DNA from: Marmoricola sp. URHB0036
GTDB lineage: Bacteria; Actinomycetota; Actinomycetes; Propionibacteriales; Nocardioidaceae
NCBI RefSeq assembly: GCF_000426045.1
Contig: NZ_AUEP01000015.1
Coordinates: 58,721-122,720, forward strand
Length of the DNA: 64,000 nt
Direction of reading: 5' to 3'
Position 1 is the stretch's first letter, and every line of letters starts with the position of its first letter. Positions 55,525 to 63,475 of the stretch are shown in pieces. The notes under the pieces were generated by a model that was not told the DNA's origin, made no database searches, and saw only the letters and a list, made by a program, of their open reading frames with translations. The translations under genes were made by a program, and so were the position numbers.

Positions 55525-55539
55525 GCGTCATAGCGCCGC
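55525..55539 (+). repeat. Cassette-site core copy
   Basis: GCGTCATAGCGCCGC, 13 of 15; lies between the MarR and SDR genes. Confidence 0.65.
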
Positions 55540-55562
55540 ATTGGCCGGGTAGCGTCGCTGTC

Positions 55563-56330
55563 ATGACTGCGGTCGATCGGCTGGATGGAGTTCGTGTTCT
55601 TGTCACCGGTGCCACCAGCGGTTTGGGTGCGGCCATGGCCGCTGCACTGGTCCAGGCGGGTGCACGAGTGATGGTCACCAGCCGCGATCGAGAACGGGCC
55701 GTGGCCGCCTCAACCGATCTGGGTTCCTCGGCTATCCCGTGTCGGCTCGACGTGCGTGACGAGCGTTCGGTTGTCGCCTGTCTCGACCGGGCCAACGAGG
55801 CGTGGGGAGGTGTCGACATGCTGGTCAACAACGCGGGCATTGGTATGCGGACGGTCAACCCCCGGTTCCTGTCCGAGCCGCAACCATTCTGGAGGGTCGA
55901 GCCGGGCGGCTTCCGGGACGTCGTGGACACGAAGCTGGTCGGCTGCTTCCTCATGGCCCGCGCGGTGGTTCCCTTGATGCTCGAGGCAGGCGGCGGGCGG
56001 GTGGTCAACATCTCGATGAACGAGCAGACGATGACGCGCCGCGGGTTTGTCCCGTATGGACCGGCCGGAGCCGGCGTGGAGGCGCTGTCGCGGGTGATGG
56101 CAGCCGATCTGGCGGGCAGCTCGGTGAACGTCAACATGCTGCTTCCCGGCGGAACGGGCACCCGGACCGGGATGGTCCCGGAGGACGCCCCCGACGACGT
56201 TCAGGCCCGACTGCAGGACCCAGCTGTCATGGGCCCACCGATTGTGTGGCTTGCCTCCGATCAGGCCGCCAGCGTGCATGACCAGCGCATCGTGGCCACG
56301 GAGTTCAACGCAGCAGCGCCTTCGCCCTAG
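55563..56330 (+). CDS. Short-chain dehydrogenase-like protein lacking the catalytic Lys
   Basis: 255-aa SDR fold. The cofactor motif VTGATSGLGAAMA (about 14-26), RDRERA and DMLVNNAGIGM (about 84-94) are normal. The catalytic Ser is in VVNISM (about 142) and Tyr in FVPYGPAGAG (about 161), but the position four after Tyr is Gly instead of Lys. The classical SDR reaction may therefore be lost or altered, or the protein may act as a binder. ATG 55563 lies seven bases after TAGCGT (leaderless). GC content is core-like. Confidence 0.82.
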   Translation: MTAVDRLDGVRVLVTGATSGLGAAMAAALVQAGARVMVTSRDRERAVAASTDLGSSAIPCRLDVRDERSVVACLDRANEAWGGVDMLVNNAGIGMRTVNPRFLSEPQPFWRVEPGGFRDVVDTKLVGCFLMARAVVPLMLEAGGGRVVNISMNEQTMTRRGFVPYGPAGAGVEALSRVMAADLAGSSVNVNMLLPGGTGTRTGMVPEDAPDDVQARLQDPAVMGPPIVWLASDQAASVHDQRIVATEFNAAAPSP

Positions 56331-56469
56331 CCGCGTTCGAGCGGAGCTCGGCCAGCCAGCACGTGTGTGCTTATCTTCGACGTACGCCGTCCAGGGACCC
56401 AGCACGAGGCAGAGTCGCCCACACGGATCAGGCCGGACCGGCTTTGCGCCAACAGAAGAGAGACCGCCC

Positions 56470-56646
56470 ATGCTCAAAGATCTGTCCGGTGTCGGCGCCC
56501 TTCAGGACGCTCTCACCACGACCAACGCTCTGCTCGCCGACGTTCTTGCTGAACTCCAGGAGACCAATTCCCAGCGCCTCGACGAGGTCGCCAAGGAGCT
56601 ACGCCTGCTGAACGAGAAAGTTGGCAACATTCCTTTCACGGGCTGA
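56470..56646 (+). CDS. 58-aa coiled-coil small protein
   Basis: Small protein: LSGVGALQDALTTTNALLADVLAELQETNSQRLDEVAKELRLLN gives a regular heptad-like helix and a short tail. A purine-rich stretch (AGAAGAGAG) precedes ATG 56470. Function unknown; no membrane segment. Confidence 0.55.
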   Translation: MLKDLSGVGALQDALTTTNALLADVLAELQETNSQRLDEVAKELRLLNEKVGNIPFTG

Positions 56647-56810
56647 CCCACGCCGGGTGTGTACTCGCGCGGGAGTGCAGTCCAGCTTCGTCGGCGGCAA
56701 CTGGCGCAGAGACACCCGACCACGCGGCAGTTGTGGATTTGCTGACTTCGTTCCGGTCAGCGGGGCGCCCGGGGTTGGCCAGTGTGTACCCCCCTGATCA
56801 GCACTCGCGG

Positions 56811-56825
56811 TGTGTCTTACCACCG
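56811..56825 (+). repeat. Degenerate copy of the cassette-site core
   Basis: GTGTCTTACCACCGC, 12 of 15, followed by CTGTCGG as in the 41907 copy. GCGGTG (56806-56811) pairs with CACCGC (56820-56825). Confidence 0.5.
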
Positions 56826-56927
56826 CCTGTCGGCGTGGTGGAGGGGGCTGCCGATGAGCAAGTGCCGGTGCCGAGATGTTGTCGATCGCGTACCGCTTGT
56901 CTGGGCCTGGCGGGCCTGCTGAGAGTT

Positions 56928-57851
56928 TCAGGACCGTTCCTGATCAGCTGCCTCATCGCAGGTCATCGTGTTGGTCTCGCTGGTTGCCCAGCTGGCGAGC
57001 AGGGTGAGTGCGTCGTGGGACGGGCTGCTCGGTTCGGCGAGGTAGGTGACCAGGTTGGTGCTGGAGCCGGTCTCGAGAGGTAAGGACTCGAAGGGCAGGT
57101 CGAGGTCGCCGACGACAGGATGGTGCAGCTGCTTGATGCCGGTGTTGTGGATTCGCACGTCGTGGGCGGCCCAACGGACCCGGAAGTCCCCGCTGCGAGT
57201 AGACAGCTCGCCCACGAGGTCGCTCAACTGTCGGTCGGAGGGGACGCGGCCCGCCTCGGCGCGGAGCAGGGCAACGGTGTCGTTCGCGACGGTCTCCCAA
57301 TCGCGGAAGAGAGAGTCGGCTCTGGGGTCGAAGAACACGAGGCGGGCGTTGTTCACCGGTAGGTCGGCGTCGTACCAGGGTGAGAACAAGGCCCGGCCGA
57401 GCGCGTTGGCGGCGAGGACGTCGAGGCGTCCGTTGAGGACGACGGCCGGCACGGTCGGCATCGCGTCGACCAGGCGTTGGATGGTCGGACGGACTCGCTT
57501 GGCCGTCGGCCGTCGCTGCTTCTTGGCCCGTGAGGGCGCGCCGGCCGTACTGAGCAGGTCGAGCAGGTGGGCCCGCTCGGCGTCGTCGAGCCTGAGTGCG
57601 TGGGCGATGCCGTCGATGACACTCTCGGAGACTCCGGTGGCATCTCCTCGCTCAAGGCGGATGTAGTACTGCGGGGAGACCCCGACCAGCAGCGCCGTCT
57701 CCTCCCGGCGCAGCCCGGGCACCCGACGTCGGTCTCCACCGAAGGTGGGGAGACCGGCTTCCTCAGGGGTGATGCGGGCCCGACGAGTGCTGAGAAACTC
57801 CCGGATCTCGGCCCGGACGGCATCGCGGGGGCTCGGTTCGGGGAGGGTCAC
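56928..57851 (-). CDS. XRE-family regulator with MmyB-like ligand domain
   Basis: 307-aa repressor. Helix-turn-helix at about 45-100 (RVPGLRREETALLVGVSPQYYIRLERGD), typical of the MmyB-like group, then a PAS-like MmyB ligand-binding domain (about 130-290) with VLNGRLDVLAANALGRALF and the RWAAHDVRIHNTGIKQLHHPVVGDLDL region. Such regulators usually control a divergent SDR or oxidoreductase gene, as here (58011). GTG 57851 lies seven bases after TAGAGT on the minus strand (leaderless). Confidence 0.9.
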   Translation of the reverse strand: MTLPEPSPRDAVRAEIREFLSTRRARITPEEAGLPTFGGDRRRVPGLRREETALLVGVSPQYYIRLERGDATGVSESVIDGIAHALRLDDAERAHLLDLLSTAGAPSRAKKQRRPTAKRVRPTIQRLVDAMPTVPAVVLNGRLDVLAANALGRALFSPWYDADLPVNNARLVFFDPRADSLFRDWETVANDTVALLRAEAGRVPSDRQLSDLVGELSTRSGDFRVRWAAHDVRIHNTGIKQLHHPVVGDLDLPFESLPLETGSSTNLVTYLAEPSSPSHDALTLLASWATSETNTMTCDEAADQERS

Positions 57852-58010
57852 GTCATCAACTCTACGAGCGCCCGAGTCCAGGTGGGGGTCCCTGTCGGTG
57901 ACCCCCGTGTCAGGGACTCCCGCATGCTCTTCCGCGCTGGTTACGTGGTGGATGTCAGCCCATCAGGGCTGAGCTCCGACAAGGCCTAGCACGAGGGAAG
58001 TGCAGCACAG

Positions 58011-58865
58011 ATGACCGAGAAGTCCACGCAGGACGTATGGCTGGTGACCGGCGCAGGTCGCGGTCTGGGCGTCGACATCGCCAGGGCGGCCCTGGCGGCC
58101 GGGCACGGGGTGGTCGCGACCGCCCGCGACGCCGCCAACGTCACGAAGGCGCTCGGGGAGCACGAGAACCTGCTTGCCAGCGCACTCGACGTCACCGACC
58201 CCGCCGCCGCGGAGGCGGCCGTCGCGGCCGCTGTGGAGCGGTTCGGCCGTCTCGACGTCGTGGTCAACAACGCCGGGTCCTTCAACGCCGGATTCTTCGA
58301 GGAGATGACGCCCGCGGACTTCCGTGCCCAGATCGAGACCACCCTGTTCGGACCGGTCAACGTCACCCGCGCTGCCCTACCCCAGCTGCGCCGGCAGCGC
58401 TCCGGACTGGTCATAACCATCTCCTCAACCGCCGGCATCGCCTCGACCGGCGACTTCCTGACCGCCTATGCCGCCTCGAAGTTCGGCGTCGAGGGCTTCA
58501 TGGAAGGACTCGCCTCTGAGGTCGCGCCGTTCGGGATCAAGACCATGCTGGTCGAGCCCGGCTTCTTCCGCACCGAGCTGCTCACCCCGCAGTCCACCCG
58601 GTACGCCCAGCCCTCCATCGCCGACTACGCCGACCGCACCGCCGCGACCATCGAGGCATGGCAGGGCATGGACGGCAAGCAGGGCGGCGACCCCGCGAAG
58701 CTCGCCGACGCGCTCGTCCACCTCGCCACACTCCAGGAGCCGCCCGCGCGGTTCGCCGCCGGCGCTGACGCCGTCGAGCTTTTCGAGACCAAGGCCCAGA
58801 CCCTCCACGACCAGGCCAACGCCCACCGAGAGCTTTCCTCCAGCCTCGCCCACGACGAAGCTTGA
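58011..58865 (+). CDS. Short-chain dehydrogenase/reductase
   Basis: 284-aa classical SDR. Cofactor motif VTGAGRGLG (about 13-21), DVVVNNAGSFNAG (about 83-95), catalytic Ser in TISSTAG (about 137-143), and Tyr/Lys in YAASKFG (about 154-160); all four catalytic residues are present. LVEPGFFRTEL is typical of the subfamily often paired with MmyB-type regulators. NADP is likely from the Arg after the first strand (TARD). Substrate unknown. Confidence 0.9.
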   Translation: MTEKSTQDVWLVTGAGRGLGVDIARAALAAGHGVVATARDAANVTKALGEHENLLASALDVTDPAAAEAAVAAAVERFGRLDVVVNNAGSFNAGFFEEMTPADFRAQIETTLFGPVNVTRAALPQLRRQRSGLVITISSTAGIASTGDFLTAYAASKFGVEGFMEGLASEVAPFGIKTMLVEPGFFRTELLTPQSTRYAQPSIADYADRTAATIEAWQGMDGKQGGDPAKLADALVHLATLQEPPARFAAGADAVELFETKAQTLHDQANAHRELSSSLAHDEA

Positions 58866-58932
58866 CCCAACCCCCGTGTGAAGCTGATCGCGCCGATGAG
58901 CCTGCGACGCTCCACCGCCATCGTCTCGCGCC

Positions 58933-59126
58933 TTATTCCTTTTCAGGCACCGATCCATGGAAGTGGCTGAGTCGCCAGCCGACATCGCGCTCCACGGCCA
59001 CACCAGTCAGCCTGAACTCATCTCGCTGTCCATCTCGTCGTCGAACAGGGACGACAGGGCCGCGAGGTCCTTGGCGCTGGCGGCATCCTGCAGCTGACCC
59101 AAGATCGAGCGGACCCTCGTTTCCGC
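58933..59126 (-). pseudogene. Remnant of an NTF2/SnoaL-like gene
   Basis: Two frames on the minus strand keep protein-like pieces: ETRVRSILGQLQDAASAKDLAALSSLFDDE in one and RLTGVAVERDVGWRLSHFHGSVPEKE in the next. The second is the typical end of an NTF2/SnoaL-like domain (W-R-x-x-H-F-H-x-S-V-P). The middle is missing and the start is absent, so this is a decayed, internally deleted gene. Confidence 0.5.
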
Positions 59127-59164
59127 GTTTCGTCACGAAGTCATCTCGTGCCTGCTGTCTGCAC

Positions 59165-59254
59165 TCATCTGCTGAGCAAGACCGCGAGGCCAGTGCCGAC
59201 GCCAGCGGCAACGAGCGCCACGACGAGGACAACGGCGACGAGCTTGGTGTTCAT
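59165..59254 (-). CDS. Possible 29-aa membrane peptide
   Basis: ATG 59254 opens a short frame with Lys 4, a run of about 23 hydrophobic residues (VAVVLVVALVAAGVGTGLAVLL) cut here by description into one membrane helix, and a terminal Arg. A GGGGGA stretch lies nine bases upstream. It could be a genuine small membrane protein; too short for confidence. Confidence 0.35.
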   Translation of the reverse strand: MNTKLVAVVLVVALVAAGVGTGLAVLLSR

Positions 59255-59408
59255 CACGACGGTTCCCCCCAGGTTTGCTGGCGGTCGCGGTCGAACGTGA
59301 CGACCAAAGACCCCTTTGTGCCAACGCCGGCCGTACCGCGGACCGTGCTCCCAACTTGTCTCACTTGATCAACCTACGGCGTTCTCAAGTGCGGATGACG
59401 GCCTCTCC

Positions 59409-59489
59409 TCATGCATCACACCACCGCGCATGGCGGTTCCTGCGTGAAGCGGTGCGGCCTGGTCCAGGTAGTGGGGTGTAGGTGGTCAT
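59409..59489 (-). CDS. Possible 26-aa peptide or truncated gene start
   Basis: ATG 59489 follows a strong GGAAGGAGA site, but the frame ends after 26 codons (TTYTPLPGPGRTASRRN...). It may be the remaining 5' end of a lost gene. It lies downstream of the ABC permease on the same strand. Confidence 0.3.
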   Translation of the reverse strand: MTTYTPLPGPGRTASRRNRHARWCDA

Positions 59490-59612
59490 GGTTGTGGTCT
59501 CCTTCCTTGTCGCCAGGCGACGTCATGACCGCGGCGCTGAGCCGATCCACCACGGAACGGCTGTATCCGGAACGCCCAGAGGAGTCCCGGACAGCGCCGC
59601 CAGCGTGTGTGG

Positions 59613-60425
59613 CTACTTGACCTCGGAGCGGCGCAGGGAGAGCAACCCGACGATGACGGGAATGACGATCCAGATCATCGTGGTCGAGCCGAGCATCGCC
59701 CACTCCTTGACAGTGTTCGTGGCGCCATCGAGGAGCGCCACCTGCGTGTAGTGCCAGTCGATCCACGGCTGCAGGTCCTCGAACCACGAGCGCACCTGGG
59801 CCAGGAGCGCGAGGACGCCCGGCATGACCAGTGAAGCGACGAAGTAGCCCACGATCGCGGCCGCGGAGTTGCGCAGCACGACACCGAGCGCGAAGCCGAA
59901 GGCCATGCCAACCAGGTTGTAGAGCACCATCTGCAGTGCCGTGGACAACGAAATGTCCCACGCGGTGTCGACGCCTGCGAGTGCGGACCCGGCCACGTTG
60001 CCGAGGGCGCCGACCGCAAAGGCGACAGAGACGGCGCCGAGGCCCACCAGGAGGGTCGCGATCGCCTTGGCGCCGATCACGCGGCCGCGGCTCGGCACCA
60101 GCGTGAACGTCGTGAGCCCACTTCGCTGGTTCCACTCACCCGTGACGGCCAGGATCGCGATCATCGGCAAGATCACCGACATGGGGAACCCGCTCGCCCT
60201 CACGAAGTTCTGGTAGGTGACGTCGGTGTTGAGGCCGAAGACGAGGAGCGACCCGGCCGAGATGGGCGACAGGACGCCGATGCAGACCAGCATCCAGAAT
60301 CCCGAGCGGGTGTTGAACATCTTGCGCAGCTCGACCTTGACGAGTCGGCTGGTCGGGATGGGCTGGGCGGTCCGTCGGGCCGGCTCGGCCTCGATGGCGT
60401 CGGGAGGGACGATCGTGGCGGTCAT
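59613..60425 (-). CDS. ABC-2 type permease
   Basis: 270-aa membrane protein with six predicted helices (about 41-62, 78-97, 116-140, 155-178, 184-205, 240-262) and an N-terminal cytoplasmic stretch SRLVKVELRKMFNTRSGFWML, the usual start of ABC-2 permeases. It forms an exporter with the ATPase encoded just upstream (4-bp ATGA overlap). Cargo unknown. Confidence 0.88.
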   Translation of the reverse strand: MTATIVPPDAIEAEPARRTAQPIPTSRLVKVELRKMFNTRSGFWMLVCIGVLSPISAGSLLVFGLNTDVTYQNFVRASGFPMSVILPMIAILAVTGEWNQRSGLTTFTLVPSRGRVIGAKAIATLLVGLGAVSVAFAVGALGNVAGSALAGVDTAWDISLSTALQMVLYNLVGMAFGFALGVVLRNSAAAIVGYFVASLVMPGVLALLAQVRSWFEDLQPWIDWHYTQVALLDGATNTVKEWAMLGSTTMIWIVIPVIVGLLSLRRSEVK

Positions 60426-61321
60426 GCCGCAACTCCTTCGCGTTGGGTGTCGGCAGTGAGCGACAGGAACATGTCTTCGAGCCCGGTGCCCTCGGCGGAC
60501 CGGAGCTCGGTGAGGGCGATGCCAGCTGTCAGGGCCACGGCGCCTACCTGAGCGGGGTCGGCGTCGGTGCGGACCGAGCCGTCGCTGGCGAGCGTGCTGG
60601 GGATCCCGGCCTGCTCGAGTGCGTGTGCGAGGTCGCGCGGTGACGTCGACCGGACGAGGGTCCCCGCTGCGGCCAGCAGCTCTTCCTTGCTGCCGGCCGC
60701 GACAATCTTCCCGTTCCCGATCACGACCAGGTCATCGGCGATGACCTCGATCTCGTGGAGCAGGTGCGAGGACAACAGCACGGTGCCGCCCCGGCCGGCG
60801 AAGCCCGTCAGCAGGTCGCGCATCCACCGGATCCCCGCGGGGTCGAGCCCGTTGGCGGGCTCGTCGAGGATCAGCACCCGGGGGTCGCCGAGCAGTGCGG
60901 TGCCGATGCCCAGTCGCTGACGCATGCCGAGCGAGTAGTTGCGCACCCGGCGCTTGGCCTCCGAAGATGTCAAGCTGACGAGCTCGAGCATCTCGTCGAC
61001 GCGGCGGCGGGGCAGACCCATGGTGTCAGCGGCGATCGTGAGGATCTCGCGTCCGGTGCGGCCGGCGTGCTGGGCAGAGGCGTCCAGGAGGACGCCCACC
61101 TCGAGGCCGGGGTTGGGTAGGTCTGCGAACCGTTCTCCGTTGATGGTCGCGGTGCCGGACGTCGGGACGGTCAGGCCGACCATGACGCGCATCGTGGTGG
61201 ACTTGCCGGCGCCGTTCGGGCCGAGGAAGCCGGTCACGCGGCCCGGCAGGGCAGTGAAGGAGACGTTGTCGACGGCGGTGAAGCCGGCGTACCTCCGGGT
61301 CAGGGACTCAACAGTGATCAT
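60422..61321 (-). CDS. ABC transporter ATP-binding protein
   Basis: 299-aa ATPase of the DrrA/CcmA-like export group. Walker A GPNGAGKSTTMRVM (about 34-47), signature NYSLGMRQRLGIG (about 128), Walker B LILDEPANGLDPAG (about 151-164) and switch His in SSHLLHE. The C-terminal 90 residues (LVRSTSPRDLAHAL...) are the usual regulatory extension. Divergent from the two-component genes, which probably control it. Confidence 0.92.
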   Translation of the reverse strand: MITVESLTRRYAGFTAVDNVSFTALPGRVTGFLGPNGAGKSTTMRVMVGLTVPTSGTATINGERFADLPNPGLEVGVLLDASAQHAGRTGREILTIAADTMGLPRRRVDEMLELVSLTSSEAKRRVRNYSLGMRQRLGIGTALLGDPRVLILDEPANGLDPAGIRWMRDLLTGFAGRGGTVLLSSHLLHEIEVIADDLVVIGNGKIVAAGSKEELLAAAGTLVRSTSPRDLAHALEQAGIPSTLASDGSVRTDADPAQVGAVALTAGIALTELRSAEGTGLEDMFLSLTADTQREGVAA

Positions 61322-61452
61322 GTGACAACCTTCGCCGCGTCACGGCGTGCGCACATCGGCGTCGAGGCCGGACCCTCCTCGGCTGTTGGGAGGAGCGAGG
61401 TCTCGTTCTTTCGGTCGGTCCCCCAGGCCTCGGCGGTCCCTAGGCTGGGTGT

Positions 61453-62595
61453 GTGATCACCAACGCCCTGCGCTCGCTGTGGGCCGAGCCCCGCGCCACG
61501 GACGTTCCCGAACGGCTGTGGCGCGACTGGGTGCTGGTCGGGGTGTTGATGATGACGGCGCTGCTCGAGGGAGTCTTCCGGGACGACGTCGCCTGGCGGC
61601 CGTTCGCGACGATCGTGGCTGTGGGCCTCGCGCCGGTGCTGCTCTGGCGGCGTACCCAGCCGTTGGCCTGTGTCGTGGTGGGCTTCGGCACCGCGATGGC
61701 GTTGGGACTGGCGACCCTGGCGGGCGGGCCCCGCAGTGTGGGGCTCACCTCGATGATCTACATCCTGGTGCTCGTCTACGCGCTGGTCCGCTGGGGCTCA
61801 GGGCGTGAGATCGTGATCGGGCTGACGGTGGTGCTGGTCGCTGCGGTCATCGGTACGGTGGCCGACTACACCGGCCCGTCCGACGTCATCGGCGGGTTCG
61901 GCATCATCGCGGCGGCAGCCGCGGGCGGAGCCGCGGTCCGCTACCGCGCCGAGAGCTGGCGCCGAGCGTTGGACCAGATCCGCAGCCAGGAGCGTGTCGG
62001 CCTCGCGCGCGAGCTGCACGACATGGTCGCCCACCACGTCTCGGCGATCGCGGTGCAGGCGCAGGCGGGCCGGGCGATGGCCGGGCAGCGACCCGAAGCG
62101 GGGCTCGAGGCGCTGGCGGTCATCGAAGGGGAGGCGTCGCGGACGCTGGCGGAGATGCGGGCGATGGTCCGGGTGCTGCGCGACGGAGCGCCGGCGGAGT
62201 ACACCCCCCAGCCCGGCGTTGGCGACCTGGTGTCGCTCGCCCGCCGCGAACCGGTGCCGGTCGTCTACGTGGAGGTGCCGGATGACCTGGACGAACTTCC
62301 GATCCAGGTGGACGCGGCGGTCTACCGGCTAGCGCAAGAGGCGCTGACGAACGCCCTGCGGCACGCCCGCAACGCCTCGCGTGTGGAGATCCGGGTCGTC
62401 GAGGGTGGAGGAAGGCTGCGGCTGCGCGTGACCGACGACGGACAGATCGACCCGGCACGGTCGGCGAGCCACGGCTTCGGGCTGCTGGGGATGACCGAGC
62501 GCGTGCAGCTGCTCGGCGGCACGCTGCGTGCCGGGCCGGTGCCCGAGGGCGGGTGGACGGTCGACGCCGAGCTGCCGACGGAGGTAAGCCGATGA
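61453..62595 (+). CDS. Sensor histidine kinase, NarL-partner type
   Basis: 380-aa kinase. Five or so membrane helices occupy about 25-165 without a sizeable extracellular domain. The HisKA_3 phosphoacceptor is in ARELHDMVAHHVSAIAVQAQ (His about 193), and the ATP domain has LAQEALTNALRHARNA (about 294), DDGQ and GFGLLGMTERV (about 340). Such intramembrane-sensing kinases often respond to antibiotic or membrane stress together with an adjacent ABC exporter. GTG 61453 lies six bases after TAGGCT (leaderless). Confidence 0.92.
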   Translation: MITNALRSLWAEPRATDVPERLWRDWVLVGVLMMTALLEGVFRDDVAWRPFATIVAVGLAPVLLWRRTQPLACVVVGFGTAMALGLATLAGGPRSVGLTSMIYILVLVYALVRWGSGREIVIGLTVVLVAAVIGTVADYTGPSDVIGGFGIIAAAAAGGAAVRYRAESWRRALDQIRSQERVGLARELHDMVAHHVSAIAVQAQAGRAMAGQRPEAGLEALAVIEGEASRTLAEMRAMVRVLRDGAPAEYTPQPGVGDLVSLARREPVPVVYVEVPDDLDELPIQVDAAVYRLAQEALTNALRHARNASRVEIRVVEGGGRLRLRVTDDGQIDPARSASHGFGLLGMTERVQLLGGTLRAGPVPEGGWTVDAELPTEVSR

Positions 62596-63248
62596 CGGTG
62601 CGCGTGCTGGTGGCCGACGACCAGGATCTGGTGCGTACCGGCCTGTCCATGATCCTTGACGCCCAGCCCGACATCGAGGTCGTCGGCCAGGCCGCCGACG
62701 GCCACGCCGCGGTCGAGCTGGCGCACAGGCTCCACCCCGACGTGTGCCTGGTCGACATCCGGATGCCCGGCCTCGACGGCATCGAGGTGACCGAGCTCCT
62801 CGCAGGGCGGGGCGTCCCGGACCCGATGGCGGTCGTGGTGATCACGACCTTCGACCTCGACGAGTACGTCCACGGCGCGCTTCGTGCCGGCGCCCGAGGC
62901 TTTCTGCTCAAGGACGCCGGGCCGGAGCTGCTAGTCCAGGCCGTGCACGCCGCCGCCGTCGGAGATGCCCTGATCGCGCCGAACATCACCCGACGGCTGC
63001 TAGCCACCTTGGCCGCCAGGGAACCGTCGAAACGCCGTACCCAACCGATCGAGCCGCTCACCGACCGCGAAGAGGAAGTGCTGGCGCTGGTCGCCCGAGG
63101 CCGCACGAACGCCGAGATCGCCGCGGATCTCTTCATCGGCCTGACGACCGCCAAGACCCACGTCGCCAGCCTGCTGACAAAGCTCGGTGCCCGCAACAGG
63201 GTCGAGATCGCGATGTGGGCTTACGACACCGGCCGGGTGGGGGACTAA
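62592..63248 (+). CDS. NarL/FixJ-family response regulator
   Basis: 218-aa regulator. The receiver has VADDQDLVR, phospho-acceptor Asp in CLVDIRMPGLDG (about 54), Thr in VVITTFD and Lys in FLLKDAG (about 105). The LuxR-type helix-turn-helix is LTDREEEVLALVARGRTNAEIAADL (about 154-178) then TAKTHVASLLTKLGARNRVE. ATG 62592 overlaps the kinase stop (ATGA). It probably controls the divergent ABC genes. Confidence 0.94.
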   Translation: MTVRVLVADDQDLVRTGLSMILDAQPDIEVVGQAADGHAAVELAHRLHPDVCLVDIRMPGLDGIEVTELLAGRGVPDPMAVVVITTFDLDEYVHGALRAGARGFLLKDAGPELLVQAVHAAAVGDALIAPNITRRLLATLAAREPSKRRTQPIEPLTDREEEVLALVARGRTNAEIAADLFIGLTTAKTHVASLLTKLGARNRVEIAMWAYDTGRVGD

Positions 63249-63293
63249 AGCCGCCGCCGAGACTCGGAGAAGCCGTTCCGCCAAACAAGTAGT

Positions 63294-63307
63294 GAGTCTT
63301 TCGCCGC
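63294..63307 (+). repeat. Outlying copy of the cassette-site core
   Basis: GAGTCTTTCGCCGC matches the core with one C missing, and GCCGC-GAAG-GCGGC forms a local hairpin. It lies 7-8 kb from the rest of the array. Confidence 0.5.
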
Positions 63308-63324
63308 GAAGGCGGCACCCATCA

Positions 63325-63342
63325 CCAGGTTGAACAACCTGG
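63325..63342. repeat. Short perfect palindrome
   Basis: CCAGGTT-GAAC-AACCTGG. Intergenic; possible terminator of the response-regulator gene, without a U-tract. Confidence 0.4.
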
Positions 63343-63475
63343 CTGGGCATCACAACTAGAGGTCGGCTCTCACGGCAAGCGGCCTGCCGCCAGCGTTGTC
63401 GGACCTCGAACTTGGCGCACGTACAGTAAACGAAAGCGCTTGGGGGACCCATCGGCACGAAAGCAGGGATCCGCT

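Noticed and set aside
39719..55540. Reading the repeat family as classical attC sites or as a CRISPR array
   Set aside because: No GTTRRRY/RYYYAAC boxes at the cores, so they are not standard attC. Spacing is 0.7-3.4 kb with genes between, so it is not CRISPR.
59413..59427. GCATCACACCACCGC as a repeat core
   Set aside because: 11 of 15 without a neighbouring cassette-like gene; chance is likely.
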